A stretch of 36,947 bases of DNA from JAWWPY01 sp964412845 (GCA_964412845.1 CAYPQM010000055.1:1-36947), one strand, 5' to 3'; positions 7,565 through 15,311 are shown, numbered from the stretch's first letter. Made by a program: numbers and translations. Notes: a model not told the origin generated them from the sequence alone.

Positions 7565-8173
7565 ATGAACGAGAACCACGCGAAGCTGTGCCCGAGCCCC
7601 GAGTGGGCGGCGCACATCCAGGACCAGGTGCTGCCATCCCTGACGCGGCACGCGGACCTCGGCCAGGACATGCTGGAGATCGGCCCCGGGCCGGGTGCCG
7701 CCACGGAGTGGCTGCGGCACCGGGTGCGGCGGCTGACCGCCCTGGAGATGGACACCGCGGCCGCCCGCGCGCTGGCCGGCCGGTACTCCGGCGGCAACGT
7801 CCGGGTCGTCGTCGGGGACGCGGCCGAGTTGGGCTACCCGGACGGGTCCTTCGACTCGGTCGGCTCATTCACCATGCTGCATCACGTCCCCACGCTGGCC
7901 CTGCAGAACAAGATCCTGGCCGAGGCGTTCCGGGTGCTGCGGCCGGGCGGCGTGCTCATCGGCTCGGACAGCCTGGCCAGCAATGACCTGCATCACTTCC
8001 ACGCGGGTGACACCTACAACCCGGTTGAGCCTGCCTCGGTGCTGAGCCGCCTGCAGACGGTGGGCTTCGACAAGATCACGATCATGGTGGACGGGATCCT
8101 GAAATTCGCCGCGCACAAGCCAGCCGGCCCGAGTGCTGACGGCGCCGAACCCGGCGAGGAGGCCGCACCGTGA
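7565..8173 (+). CDS. SAM-dependent class I methyltransferase
   Basis: 202 residues. Motif I is MLEIGPGPGAATEWL (about 36-50), the acidic residue of motif II is in ALEMD (about 59-63), VVVGDAAELGYPDGSFDSV covers motifs III/IV, and AFRVLRPGGVLIGSDS is motif V/VI. This is a methyltransferase-11 domain without extra domains. Substrate is unknown. The stop codon overlaps the GTG start of the next gene (GTGA), so the two are translationally coupled and probably act together. The divergent AraC gene lies 56 bp upstream. Confidence 0.9.
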   Translation: MNENHAKLCPSPEWAAHIQDQVLPSLTRHADLGQDMLEIGPGPGAATEWLRHRVRRLTALEMDTAAARALAGRYSGGNVRVVVGDAAELGYPDGSFDSVGSFTMLHHVPTLALQNKILAEAFRVLRPGGVLIGSDSLASNDLHHFHAGDTYNPVEPASVLSRLQTVGFDKITIMVDGILKFAAHKPAGPSADGAEPGEEAAP

Positions 8174-8892
8174 CCAGCATCCAGGAACTGAGAAGCGCCA
8201 TCATCGGCCTGGTCAGTGTCGCCGCGGCGGAGGAGCAGATGCTGCTGGCGGTGACTCCTGCCGCCGGGCCAGGCAGCCCGCGGTGCTGGGCGGCGGCGCC
8301 GCTCGTCGCGCACAACACCGAGTTCAAGGACCAGCAGGTGCAGCGGCTGCGGGCGATTTCCGCCGGCCAGGCCCCGCCGGAGTTCGCCGACATCGATCAC
8401 GCCTCCAGCGAGGTGTACCGCGGCTACGCCGGGCAGGCCGCGGCCGATGCCGCCCGGGACAGCCGCCGGGTTACCGGCGAGCTGATCGACGCCGTGGGCT
8501 CGGCCAGCGCCGATGACCTGGTCAACCCGGCGCGCAATCCCTGGCTCAAGGGCCGGCAGCTCTGGCTGTAGATCATCGTCCGCGGATTCTGGCATCCGGC
8601 CGGCCACCTCGGTGAGTACTACCTCGCGCACGCTCAGCCGGACCGGGCGGTCGCGCTGGCCGCGCACGCCGTGGCGACGGCGGGCTACCTCGGCGCGCCT
8701 GATCCGGCCCGGGGCATGGCCGCGTACAACCTGGCCTGCGGGCAAGCCCGGGCCAACCGGCCGGACGAGGCGGCGGCGGCCCTCCGCGAGGCGGTCACGC
8801 TCAATCCCGATGTGCGCGCCAACGCCGCTCGTGACCCGGACCTCGCCATTCTCCGGGACAGCGGCCGGCTGGCGGCCGCACTCGGGCCCTGA
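8170..8892 (+). pseudogene. DinB-like / TPR-ended protein interrupted by an in-frame TAG
   Basis: The frame starts at GTG 8170, overlapping the upstream stop. It runs 133 codons to TAG at 8569-8571 and then continues open in the same frame for 106 more codons to TGA at 8890-8892. Both halves read as one protein. The first is a four-helix DinB-like part with an early His (LVAHNTEFKDQQ). After the TAG comes IIVRGFWHPAGHLGEYYLAH, then a TPR-like tail (AAYNLACGQARANRPDEAAAALREAV). DinB-fold proteins are often metal-dependent thiol transferases; function here is unproven. A CAG (Gln) to TAG change is the simplest explanation. A sequencing error or readthrough cannot be excluded. An internal ATG at 8719 or GTG codons could express the TPR part alone. 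Confidence 0.75.
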
Positions 8893-8931
8893 CGAAGATG
8901 CTGCCCCTCCGCTGAGCCCGGGCCGGGCCCG

Positions 8932-9297
8932 TCAGTAGCTGAAGGTGGTCGCGCCTTCGTCGCCGATCCATTCCCACAGCTGGACGGTGCCGGCTAGCTC
9001 AGCGTTCGGCAGCAGGCTGCCCTGGTCAAGCTGCTTGGCGTTGAAGCAGATCGGGCAGACCATGAACTGGCCGCCCGCCTTCTCATACCGGGCGAGCAGG
9101 TCAGCGAGGCTGGGGCAGCCGTCGCAGGCGACGCCGGTGGCCACCCCGTCCAGGGCGAGCCGGACGGCTTCCTTGGCCTGGAAGATGAGGGTCGGCCGCC
9201 CGGATTCGGCCGCGCCGACCGCGACGAGGAACGCCACGGTCACCTTCTCCGGATCCTCCAGGCCTGTGCTGAGACTGATCACTGCTTTTCCGGCCAT
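8932..9297 (-). CDS. DsrE-family sulfurtransferase-like protein
   Basis: 121 residues. It has the DsrE/F fold pattern: an initial strand AVISLSTGLEDPEKV, then VAFLVAVGAAESGRPTLIFQAKEAVRLAL, and a C-terminal part with three cysteines in ACDGCPSL and MVCPICFNAK. The CPxC pair is at about 80-83. DsrE-like proteins bind or pass on sulfane sulfur or act as small thiol-linked regulators; the precise role here is unknown. The ATG at 9297 follows GGGGCAAAG. It is divergent from a TetR gene, and the shared 125-bp spacer holds a strong paired operator, so TetR very probably represses it. Confidence 0.82.
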   Translation of the reverse strand: MAGKAVISLSTGLEDPEKVTVAFLVAVGAAESGRPTLIFQAKEAVRLALDGVATGVACDGCPSLADLLARYEKAGGQFMVCPICFNAKQLDQGSLLPNAELAGTVQLWEWIGDEGATTFSY

Positions 9298-9370
9298 CGC
9301 TTTGCCCCGCTTTCGTCCCGTTGTGACTGGCGGCCGGTCCTGTTACCCCCGATGCAGCGCCGGGCCGTGC

Positions 9371-9423
9371 AGTTAGCACGATCGGTCGTGCTGGAAATTA
9401 AAATAAGAACGATCGTGCTAACT
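9371..9423. promoter_or_regulatory. Paired TetR operators between DsrE and TetR genes
   Basis: AGTTAGCACGATCG (9371-9384) recurs as its exact reverse complement CGATCGTGCTAACT (9410-9423), a 14-bp perfect inverted repeat with a 25-base AT-rich spacer. Each arm also sits in its own palindrome: AGCACGA-TCGG-TCGTGCT at 9375-9392 and ACGATCGT with flanks at 9409-9416. The right copy runs into the tetR start. Two such sites in a divergent spacer are the usual layout for TetR control of both genes. Confidence 0.75.
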
Positions 9424-10094
9424 TGTCAATGACAATGAGCGAAACCATCCCGCACGCCCGCCGTGACCAGCGGCGGCAGCGCGCCGACGGGGAACGGACC
9501 CGCGGCGCGATCCTGCGTGCCGCCGCGTCACTGGCCACCATCGACGGGCTGGAGGGCCTGTCGATCGGGAACCTGGCCGCGTCGATCGGGATGAGCAAGA
9601 GCGGCCTGTACGCGCATTTCGGCTCCAAGCAGGAACTCCAGCTGGCCACGGTGCAGGAGGCGGCCCGGATCTTCGCCGATGAGGTCGTGCAGCCTGCGCT
9701 GGCCGCGCCGCCCGGCCTGGCCCAGCTCGCGGCCGTGTGCGAGGCGTTCTTCGATCACCTGCGGCGCCGGACCTTCCCCGGCGGCTGTTTCATGGCCAGC
9801 GCGGCACTGGAGATGGGCACCCGGCCCGGCCCGGTCAAGGAACTGGTCGCCGCGTTCCAGTCCCAGTTCGCGGCGCTGATCCGGGGCTTCGCGGCCATCG
9901 CTCTTGACCGCGGCGAGCTGCCCGCCAGCGAGGACCCTGACCTGCTCGCCTTCGAGCTGAACGGGATCATCCTGGCCGCGGACGCCAACTTCGTCCTGCA
10001 CGATGACCCGGCGGTCCTGGACATGGCCCGGCGGATCGTGCACCGCCGGCTCCGGCTCGGCGATGCGGCAAACGCCGGCCAGCGGCACAGCTAG
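9423..10094 (+). CDS. TetR-family transcriptional regulator
   Basis: About 220 residues. The DNA-binding domain is at about 20-68, with TRGAILRAAASLATIDGLEGLSIGNLAASIGMSKSGLYAHFGSKQEL giving the helix-turn-helix and the YxHF motif. The C-terminal ligand domain has FPGGCFMASAALEMGTRPGPVK, typical of the TetR_C_16/YcdC-like group with a Cys near the pocket. Possible starts are TTG 9423, ATG 9429 and ATG 9435; no clear ribosome site is seen, and the operator overlaps the start region, fitting autorepression. It likely represses both itself and the divergent DsrE gene. The ligand is unknown; the Cys and the DsrE neighbour hint at a sulfur or electrophile signal. Confidence 0.88.
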   Translation: MSMTMSETIPHARRDQRRQRADGERTRGAILRAAASLATIDGLEGLSIGNLAASIGMSKSGLYAHFGSKQELQLATVQEAARIFADEVVQPALAAPPGLAQLAAVCEAFFDHLRRRTFPGGCFMASAALEMGTRPGPVKELVAAFQSQFAALIRGFAAIALDRGELPASEDPDLLAFELNGIILAADANFVLHDDPAVLDMARRIVHRRLRLGDAANAGQRHS

Positions 10095-10129
10095 CGGCCT
10101 GATCAGCGCCACCACCGGGGTCTACCTGC

Positions 10130-10519
10130 TCAGCGACCGGGGCCCTCGCTTTCGGGGACCGGCGCGGGCTGCAGCTTGAACACGGGGTTCTCGATCAGGC
10201 CGACCAGATCGCCGGCCGGGCTGCGGAACGTGCCGAGCTTGATGCCTTCCCCGACTTCCTGGACGGCTTCGACGACGACGGCGCCCATGGCGATCATGCG
10301 TTCTTCGGCGGCCGCGATGTTGCGCACCCCCCAGTAGGTACTCGGGCCAGCCGACGGGTCGGCGTTCGGGTTGAGGCCCAGTTCGTAGCCGCCGGGGTTG
10401 AACCCGACGAAGAACGGCTGGTCGAAGTAGGGTTCGACGCCCAGCACCGCTGTCCACCACGCTTTGCTCGCGGCGAGGTCGGGGGCGGGGTACACCACGG
10501 TGCGGAGTCCGAGGAACAC
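10130..10519 (-). CDS. VOC-family (glyoxalase/bleomycin-resistance fold) protein
   Basis: 129 residues in the single beta-alpha-beta-beta-beta repeat pair of the VOC superfamily: LRTVVYPAPDLAASKAWWTAVLGVEPYFDQPFFVGFNPGGYELGL in the first half and YWGVRNIAAAEERMIAMGAVVVEAVQEVGEGIKLGTFRSPAGDLVGLIENP in the second. Members bind metals and act as lyases, dioxygenases or drug-binding proteins; the activity here cannot be assigned. GTG 10519 is preceded by AAAGGA six bases upstream. It converges on TetR and is divergent from the SRPBCC gene. Confidence 0.87.
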   Translation of the reverse strand: MFLGLRTVVYPAPDLAASKAWWTAVLGVEPYFDQPFFVGFNPGGYELGLNPNADPSAGPSTYWGVRNIAAAEERMIAMGAVVVEAVQEVGEGIKLGTFRSPAGDLVGLIENPVFKLQPAPVPESEGPGR

Positions 10520-10609
10520 GGCGGTCCTTTCTTCGATGACGCTGCTGGCGTCCAGTCAACGGCCCGCCGGCGGGGGCGTCTTGTACGGAACGGACATTGG
10601 GGCCAGAGG

Positions 10610-10615
10610 TAGGGT
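10610..10615 (+). promoter_or_regulatory. -10 element TAGGGT, leaderless start
   Basis: TAGGGT ends 7 bases before ATG 10623, with no ribosome site between. Confidence 0.4.
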
Positions 10616-10622
10616 CCCAGAT

Positions 10623-11105
10623 ATGACAGAGCCTTCGGCTGGGCGAGCGAGTACCCAGGTTTCCAGGGTAATCAAGGCGCCGCGCACGGCCGTGTACCGA
10701 GCCTGCCTGGACCCGGACGCGCTGGCCTCGTGGCGGGTGCCGGACAACATGACGGGTGAGATGCACGTCTTCGAGGCCCGCGAAGGCGGCACGTTCCGGA
10801 TGTCGCTCAGCTACCTGGACCTGGCCCAGGGGCCGGGCGGCAAGACCTCCGAGGGCACGGACACCTTCCAGGGCCGGTTCGTCGAATTGGTGCCCGGCGA
10901 GAAGATCGTGGAAGTGATCGAGTTCGAGTCGCAGGACCCGGGATTCGCGGGTGAGATGACAATGATCACGAGCCTCGCCGACACGGCCGAGGGAACTGAG
11001 ATCACCGTCCGCGCCGAGGGCATACCAGCCGGGATCCGGCCCGAAGACAATGCAGAAGGCACCCGGCAATCCCTGCGGAAACTGGCTGCGCTCCTTACCG
11101 CGTGA
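10623..11105 (+). CDS. SRPBCC (AHSA1-type) family protein
   Basis: 160 residues. VSRVIKAPRTAVYRACLDPDALASWRVPDNM opens an AHSA1/START-like helix-grip domain, continued by GGTFRMSL, TFQGRFVELVPGEKIVEVIEF, TMITSLADTAEGTEITVRAEG and a closing helix GTRQSLRKLAALLTA. The fold forms a hydrophobic cavity; roles range from ligand binding to polyketide aromatisation and stress response, so no reaction is claimed. ATG 10623 is preferred for family length and a leaderless promoter. Its stop overlaps the start of the 57-aa gene (GTGA), beginning a three-gene coupled chain. A second decayed SRPBCC end lies at 12263-12406. Confidence 0.87.
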   Translation: MTEPSAGRASTQVSRVIKAPRTAVYRACLDPDALASWRVPDNMTGEMHVFEAREGGTFRMSLSYLDLAQGPGGKTSEGTDTFQGRFVELVPGEKIVEVIEFESQDPGFAGEMTMITSLADTAEGTEITVRAEGIPAGIRPEDNAEGTRQSLRKLAALLTA

Positions 11106-11275
11106 GGCGCATCATGGGCAAGGGTTTCCTGGCGATCGTCGGTGTTGAGACCCGATGGATTACCCGCAGGACCAACCAGACCGCTGAAGACGTATACCCG
11201 GATTACGCGGACTCCCTGCGCAAGCAGCACAGGTATGTGCGGGAGCACGGCGGCGAGTGGCGCGCTCTGGAATGA
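11102..11275 (+). CDS. 57-residue conserved-looking small protein of unknown function
   Basis: GTG 11102 overlaps the SRPBCC stop (GTGA), and TGA 11273-11275 overlaps ATG 11272 of the hydrolase (ATGA). ATG 11114 is an alternative start. The product is soluble and highly charged, with a hydrophobic start (GKGFLAIVGVETRW) and a basic helical tail (YADSLRKQHRYVREHGGEW). I do not recognise a family. The double stop-start overlap, a fixed reading frame between two real genes and non-repetitive composition argue that it is translated. It could be a partner or regulator of one of its neighbours. Confidence 0.55.
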   Translation: MRRIMGKGFLAIVGVETRWITRRTNQTAEDVYPDYADSLRKQHRYVREHGGEWRALE

Positions 11276-12258
11276 AAATGCCTCTCTGGTCACCAGCGCT
11301 GCGCTCATTACGAGATTGCGCCCCTGCGCGGAGGAGGGCTGCCGACGGCTGGCGGGCGTTGCGGCGAGGAATCGCCGTGGGCCTGGTCGCGGTGCTGGTG
11401 CCCGTCGCGCTGAGCGCGTGCGGCTCCGCACCGGGGAAGGCGCCCGGAACGGCATCAGTCGTGTCGGCGCCAGTGCGAATCGCTCACACTAGGCTCGGCG
11501 CCATCGGGTACCGGATCATCGGGAGCGGACCCCCGCTGGTCTTGATCATGGGCTACGCCTGGACCATGGAGGGCTGGGATCCGCGACTGGTTCACGCCCT
11601 CGCCCGGCACAACCGGGTTGTGATGTTCGACAACTCCGGAGTTGGCCGTACGCAGCCACTGCCCGGGGCGCTGACCGCGACACTCACCATCGACGCCATG
11701 GCCAACCAGACCAGTGCGCTCATCGACGCCCTCGGCCTCGGCAGGCCGGACGTACTGGGCTGGTCGATGGGCGGCATGATCGCCCAGGCCCTGGCGGTCC
11801 TGCACCCTGCCCAGGTGCGCCGCCTGGTGCTGTGCGCCACGTACCCCGGGACCGGCGCGGTCGCGGTGCCCTCACCGGCGGCAATCCAGGCCGGCAGCGA
11901 TTTTCCCGCTAATCAAGTCAGTGCCTACGACGCGTTCAAAGCAGCGATCTCGGAATACCCAGCCGCCCCCGCCCCGTCGGCCGCCACGAAAACGGCTCAG
12001 GCGGGCGCCGTGACCGACTGGTGGGACGGCACAGACGCAGCCGGACGCAAGATCGCCAAAATCTCAGTGCCCACGCTTATCGCCGACGGCACCGACGACC
12101 GGCTCGACCCGGTTGCCAATGACCACACCCTCGCCCGCCTCATCTCCCGGGCAAGGCTAGTGCTCTACCCCGATGCCGGGCATGGGTTCCTGTTCCAGGA
12201 AGGAACTCGCTTCGCTTCCCTCATCGAATCGTTCCTGACCGGGCACCCAAGCTCGTAG
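11272..12258 (+). CDS. Secreted alpha/beta-hydrolase, predicted lipoprotein
   Basis: 328 residues. Hydrophobic residues 33-48 end in the lipobox ALSAC (Cys 50), preceded by a long basic N-region, so export and lipid anchoring are predicted. The hydrolase domain (about 68-325) shows PPLVLIMGYAWTMEGWDP (oxyanion region), GWSMGG with nucleophile S165, TLIADGTDDRLDP for the acid and PDAGHGF for the histidine. The substrate is unknown; haloperoxidase-like esterases share this pattern. ATG 11272 is chosen because it overlaps the previous stop. If GTG 11257 were used, five residues would be added. An exported enzyme in an operon with a cytoplasmic SRPBCC protein is unusual. Confidence 0.87.
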   Translation: MKMPLWSPALRSLRDCAPARRRAADGWRALRRGIAVGLVAVLVPVALSACGSAPGKAPGTASVVSAPVRIAHTRLGAIGYRIIGSGPPLVLIMGYAWTMEGWDPRLVHALARHNRVVMFDNSGVGRTQPLPGALTATLTIDAMANQTSALIDALGLGRPDVLGWSMGGMIAQALAVLHPAQVRRLVLCATYPGTGAVAVPSPAAIQAGSDFPANQVSAYDAFKAAISEYPAAPAPSAATKTAQAGAVTDWWDGTDAAGRKIAKISVPTLIADGTDDRLDPVANDHTLARLISRARLVLYPDAGHGFLFQEGTRFASLIESFLTGHPSS

Positions 12259-12262
12259 TGGT

Positions 12263-12406
12263 AGGGACCTTAAGATTTTCCACGTTGCCGAAGCAGCGCC
12301 TGGAGTTCTTATCCCGCCGGCAGGCACTCCTGAGGCCCTACCGGCTGGCTGGACGCAGTCAAGTCTGGGGGCCCTGGGGAAACTTGCTGCCCTCGTCACC
12401 GCCTGA
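12263..12406 (+). pseudogene. Decayed C-terminal end of a second SRPBCC protein
   Basis: A frame ending at TGA 12404-12406 reads PPAGTPEALPAGWTQSS, then LGALGKLAALVTA and stop. This parallels the end of the SRPBCC gene at 10623-11105 (IPAGIRPEDNAEGTRQSL, RKLAALLTA, stop). No start codon or earlier SRPBCC strands are found upstream, where the hydrolase gene ends. It looks like a remnant left after duplication or gene insertion. Similarity was judged by eye over about 30 residues. Confidence 0.4.
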
Positions 12407-12507
12407 GCACCCCCCAAACCAGTTGAGGTCAGCGCGGCGGTGGTTCATTCTACGAAAGTGGCCCTGAAGTTCCTGGGGATTTATCTATACCCCGAAGGAG
12501 GGCAGGG

Positions 12508-13449
12508 GTGGTCCGCGTCATCGGCTGGGGCGTCTGGGTTCTGCTGGCAATGCTGGGCTTAACGATCAGCATCACTACCACCCTTGGCGATCGGGAAGCC
12601 CGGAACTCATTGCGCGGCCTTCTCAAGCAGGCCGCTACGACTGCCGCCTTTATCATTGCCTGGCTCGGCGTGCTCACGGCGATCTTCGGCGCATGGTTGC
12701 TGGTGTCATGGCGGCCATTCATATCAGCCGCCCTATTGGCCCTATTCGGGACCGCCTTCATAGGGCTCGCCGGAGTATTGATGGTGAGCGCCTTTGGATC
12801 GGAGCCGAAGTGGCTGACAGAGGCGCGCGAGGACAGGAAAAAGCTAGCGGAGGCCCGGAAACGCCGGAGAGAGCGGTTGTCGCATGCTGACGATCAGCCC
12901 AGCTCACCAGGAATCGATAAGACCCCAGCCGACGATGCTAACGATGCTGGCGCCGATCCGGCTGCCCTTGATGGCGTGCTGAGCATCGAGAGCCTGGACC
13001 CTCGCGAGATCGTCGGCGGCCGATTGCTGGACAGGGCGAAGGAGGCCTTGGTTTTCTCCCGAGCGGGCCGCCTGATCGTGGCTTCGATCGGGCTCGCACT
13101 CGCGCTGGTACTCCTTGGCGCGGTGCCCATCGTGGCCCGTGGTGGGACGCCGCACGCACTGGAACGGGTGCTGACGTACGGCAAGGAGTTTCCGCGGGCC
13201 GTTGGAACACTGATCATCGTGGCGGCAGTCGCCCTCTGCCTTGGCTTGCTCCCGGCAGGCCTTGCGCTGCAGGAGCGGGATGACCGGCAACCGGTGATCA
13301 GTAAGCGCTCGGTGCGCTATCTCGTGGCCTGTGCCGGCTACGCGGTGCTGGCCGGCCTGATGGTCGGTGCGGCCTATCTCGGCGTGCTGAACTGGGCAGG
13401 TGGGCAGGTGCGCGACGCCTGGGAAAACCTGACGGCGTTGCCCTGGTAA
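12508..13449 (+). CDS. Polytopic membrane protein with long cytoplasmic charged loop, unknown function
   Basis: 313 residues. Two N-terminal helices (about 4-24, 44-66) and one at 72-92 are followed by a very charged, probably coiled segment LTEAREDRKKLAEARKRRRERL (about 101-122) and an acidic linker to about 165. Three more hydrophobic segments follow (about 188-210, 230-252, 267-297). I do not recognise the family. GTG 12508 has GAAGGAGGG just upstream, the strongest Shine-Dalgarno in the window. Codon third positions look less uniformly G/C than in neighbours, which may mean recent acquisition. It stands alone. The stretch 12407-12507 before it shows only an AT-rich TTTATCTATAC that might hold a -10 element. 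Confidence 0.75.
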   Translation: MVRVIGWGVWVLLAMLGLTISITTTLGDREARNSLRGLLKQAATTAAFIIAWLGVLTAIFGAWLLVSWRPFISAALLALFGTAFIGLAGVLMVSAFGSEPKWLTEAREDRKKLAEARKRRRERLSHADDQPSSPGIDKTPADDANDAGADPAALDGVLSIESLDPREIVGGRLLDRAKEALVFSRAGRLIVASIGLALALVLLGAVPIVARGGTPHALERVLTYGKEFPRAVGTLIIVAAVALCLGLLPAGLALQERDDRQPVISKRSVRYLVACAGYAVLAGLMVGAAYLGVLNWAGGQVRDAWENLTALPW

Positions 13450-13463
13450 CACGAGCTGCGTAA

Positions 13464-13568
13464 CCAGCTGACGAGTTTCACGCTGCAATAGCTGGCGGGA
13501 TTGCCCTCACCGGTGGTCTCACGCTGCTCATCTGCGGCGCTTTCATCGCCGGCGGGGATAGCAGCTAG
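13464..13568 (+). pseudogene. Vestigial membrane-helix coding stretch
   Basis: Between two stops, a 34-codon frame without a normal start reads a clean transmembrane helix (AIAGGIALTGGLTLLICGAFIAGG) ending at TAG 13566-13568. It lies 14 bases after the membrane protein stop. It may be the old C-terminus of that or another membrane protein. Evidence is composition only. Confidence 0.25.
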
Positions 13569-13575
13569 TCACGTT

Positions 13576-13607
13576 GTCGGGCGTCGTGCCGGTCGGGCGT
13601 CGTGCCG
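13576..13607. repeat. Two tandem copies of a 16-bp unit
   Basis: GTCGGGCGTCGTGCCG occurs twice head to tail at 13576-13591 and 13592-13607, followed by a third partial copy GTCGGGC. It lies in the 3' spacer between the membrane protein and the convergent GNAT gene. Confidence 0.7.
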
Positions 13608-13673
13608 GTCGGGCCGCCCGGCGACTCGATGCCTCCGCCGCCGATGCCGTCCGTTGTCTTGCTCCCGGAGCGC

Positions 13674-14630
13674 TCAGGCCTGCTGCGTCGGGCGGGTCCA
13701 GCCGCGCCGGGTGCGGGTCAGTTCGCGGAACCCGGCCGCCGGGAGGAAGGCCCGGTAGCCGGCGTAGTCCAGGCCGCCGGGGTCGGTGCCGTCGAGCCAG
13801 GCGTAGTCCAGGAGCCGGTCGGCGTGGGCCAGCGCGAGCCAGTCGGCGGCCTGTCCGAGCAGCCAGGTCGCCACCCCGCGGCGGCGGTGTCCCTGGTGGA
13901 CGCAGAGGTTGCCGACGTCGGCCCACCCGCCGTGCCGGGGTGCCGGCTCGCCGTCCTGGCGGGTCTCTAGCTCGATGTAGCCGAGCACGTCGCCGGCCAG
14001 CACAGCGGACAGCCGTGTCCCGTTCATCCCGGCCGACCGGCTGACCGACAGCCCGGCCATGGGCGCGGCCGGGCGGCGCAGGTCCTCGACCCGGGCCAGG
14101 TAGACGATCTCGGTGTGGCCGGTGTGGGCGAACCCGGCCCGCTGGTAGATCGCGCTGACATGCGGCCACTGGTCCGGCACGCCATACACGCCGGGCGCGG
14201 GCAGCTCACCGCCTGCCGCCTGGCGGGTCACCCCCCACTGGCTGAGCTGGGCGAGGCACGCGCTCATCAGCGGGCCGGCGGCCTCGGCCGCGTCGGGCCA
14301 GCACGGATTCCCGGCCGGGGCCTCGGGCCAGTACAGAAACCAGCAGATCTCCCCGAGGCCGCGGTAGGACGGTCCGGCGCGGTCGTCCGGGAAGTAGCGG
14401 AGCAGGTGCGCGGCGGCAGTGACCCGGCCGCCCTGCTGCGCGACGAGCGTGGCCCGCTCGCTGACCCAGGGGTCCGTGATGAACTCGCCGGGCTGCCCCT
14501 CAAGCTGGCTGAGCACCGCGTGGACGGACACCGACATGCCGGGGACAACTGCCCCGGCGTGCCGGTTCACGAGCTGGGTGAGCTGGTCGCGGTCACTGCG
14601 GCGGAACGGCCGCACCTCGGTGGATGGCAT
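13674..14630 (-). CDS. GNAT-family N-acetyltransferase (two-domain)
   Basis: 318 residues. The N-terminal half (VRPFRRSDRDQLTQLVNRH onward) is a degenerate acetyltransferase domain. The C-terminal half has the acetyl-CoA site GNLCVHQGHRRRGVATWLLGQAADWL (about 239-264), matching the Q/R-x-x-G-x-G/A pyrophosphate loop, followed by GYRAFLPAAGFRELTRTRRGW. The acceptor substrate is unknown. ATG 14630 has AGGAGG seven bases upstream, so the longer frame from 14696 is rejected. It is transcribed alone, convergent with the membrane protein gene. Confidence 0.87.
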   Translation of the reverse strand: MPSTEVRPFRRSDRDQLTQLVNRHAGAVVPGMSVSVHAVLSQLEGQPGEFITDPWVSERATLVAQQGGRVTAAAHLLRYFPDDRAGPSYRGLGEICWFLYWPEAPAGNPCWPDAAEAAGPLMSACLAQLSQWGVTRQAAGGELPAPGVYGVPDQWPHVSAIYQRAGFAHTGHTEIVYLARVEDLRRPAAPMAGLSVSRSAGMNGTRLSAVLAGDVLGYIELETRQDGEPAPRHGGWADVGNLCVHQGHRRRGVATWLLGQAADWLALAHADRLLDYAWLDGTDPGGLDYAGYRAFLPAAGFRELTRTRRGWTRPTQQA

Positions 14631-14768
14631 CAGCAGGCCTCCTGGGCGCAAGTCAGCGCGCGGACGGGCAGGGGCCGCTACCAGTGCGGTACACATGAAA
14701 GGCTACCGGTCGCCCGCGGTTCCCGCAGTTTCAGCCACACGCCAGCCCAGGGTGATTGCCGAGGCGGA

Positions 14769-15311
14769 TCAGAGCCCCTTCGGCGGGAATCCGGCCGCGG
14801 CGCCAGCGGCCGGTCTCATCCTGGCGCGCACGATCGCCCGGGCGATGATGGGCGCTCCGATGGCCGAGGGAAGCAGCCAGAACGCGAATGTCGGCAGCCA
14901 GTCCCACAGCGGAAGGTGGGGGCCGTTGTCGACGTAGAACGCGGTGAGCATGGCGACGTAGCTGACACCCAGGCCGGCAATGTGCCCGGTGTCTCCGGGC
15001 CGGTGACGGCGGCGGTGCTGGTAGCCGATGGTCGCGGCGGTGAACGCGACCGCGCCGATGATGAACAGGTAGTAATCCTGCCGCCAGCGCATCGCGGCCA
15101 GGATGGTCGCGGTGCCGAAAACCACGGTGATCGCCCGGTAGTACCAGCGGCCCGCCCGGATGTGCCGCGGGCCGCCCTTGGGTGAAAGCGCGGCCACAGC
15201 CCCGGTGATGACGGCCGTCAGCCCGCCGATCACGTGGACGGCCAGGAACGCCAGGAACACTGGCGCGGTCGAGCCCACCTGGTCGCCCAAAATACGGCTG
15301 GCCGTCAGCAT
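14769..15311 (-). CDS. DUF2306-like integral membrane protein
   Basis: 180 residues. Six hydrophobic segments alternate with short basic loops: FLAFLAVHVIGGLTAVITGAVAAL, AITVVFGTATILAAMRW, YYLFIIGAVAFTAATIGY, HIAGLGVSYVAMLTAFYVD, and two at the C-terminus (LPTFAFWLLPSAIGAPII). The HxxxG-x-x-x-A pattern in helix 1 and the charged loop KGGPRHIRAGRWYY resemble DUF2306/YozB-like membrane proteins of unknown role. ATG 15311 has only a weak AGCAGG upstream. It is divergent from the PadR gene, and one of two matching operators sits 38 bases upstream of its start, so PadR control is likely. Confidence 0.75.
   Translation of the reverse strand: MLTASRILGDQVGSTAPVFLAFLAVHVIGGLTAVITGAVAALSPKGGPRHIRAGRWYYRAITVVFGTATILAAMRWRQDYYLFIIGAVAFTAATIGYQHRRRHRPGDTGHIAGLGVSYVAMLTAFYVDNGPHLPLWDWLPTFAFWLLPSAIGAPIIARAIVRARMRPAAGAAAGFPPKGL

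Noticed and set aside
7509..7868. Long N-terminal extension of the AraC gene
   Set aside because: It is Arg/Pro-rich shadow of the divergent methyltransferase, which has clear motifs.
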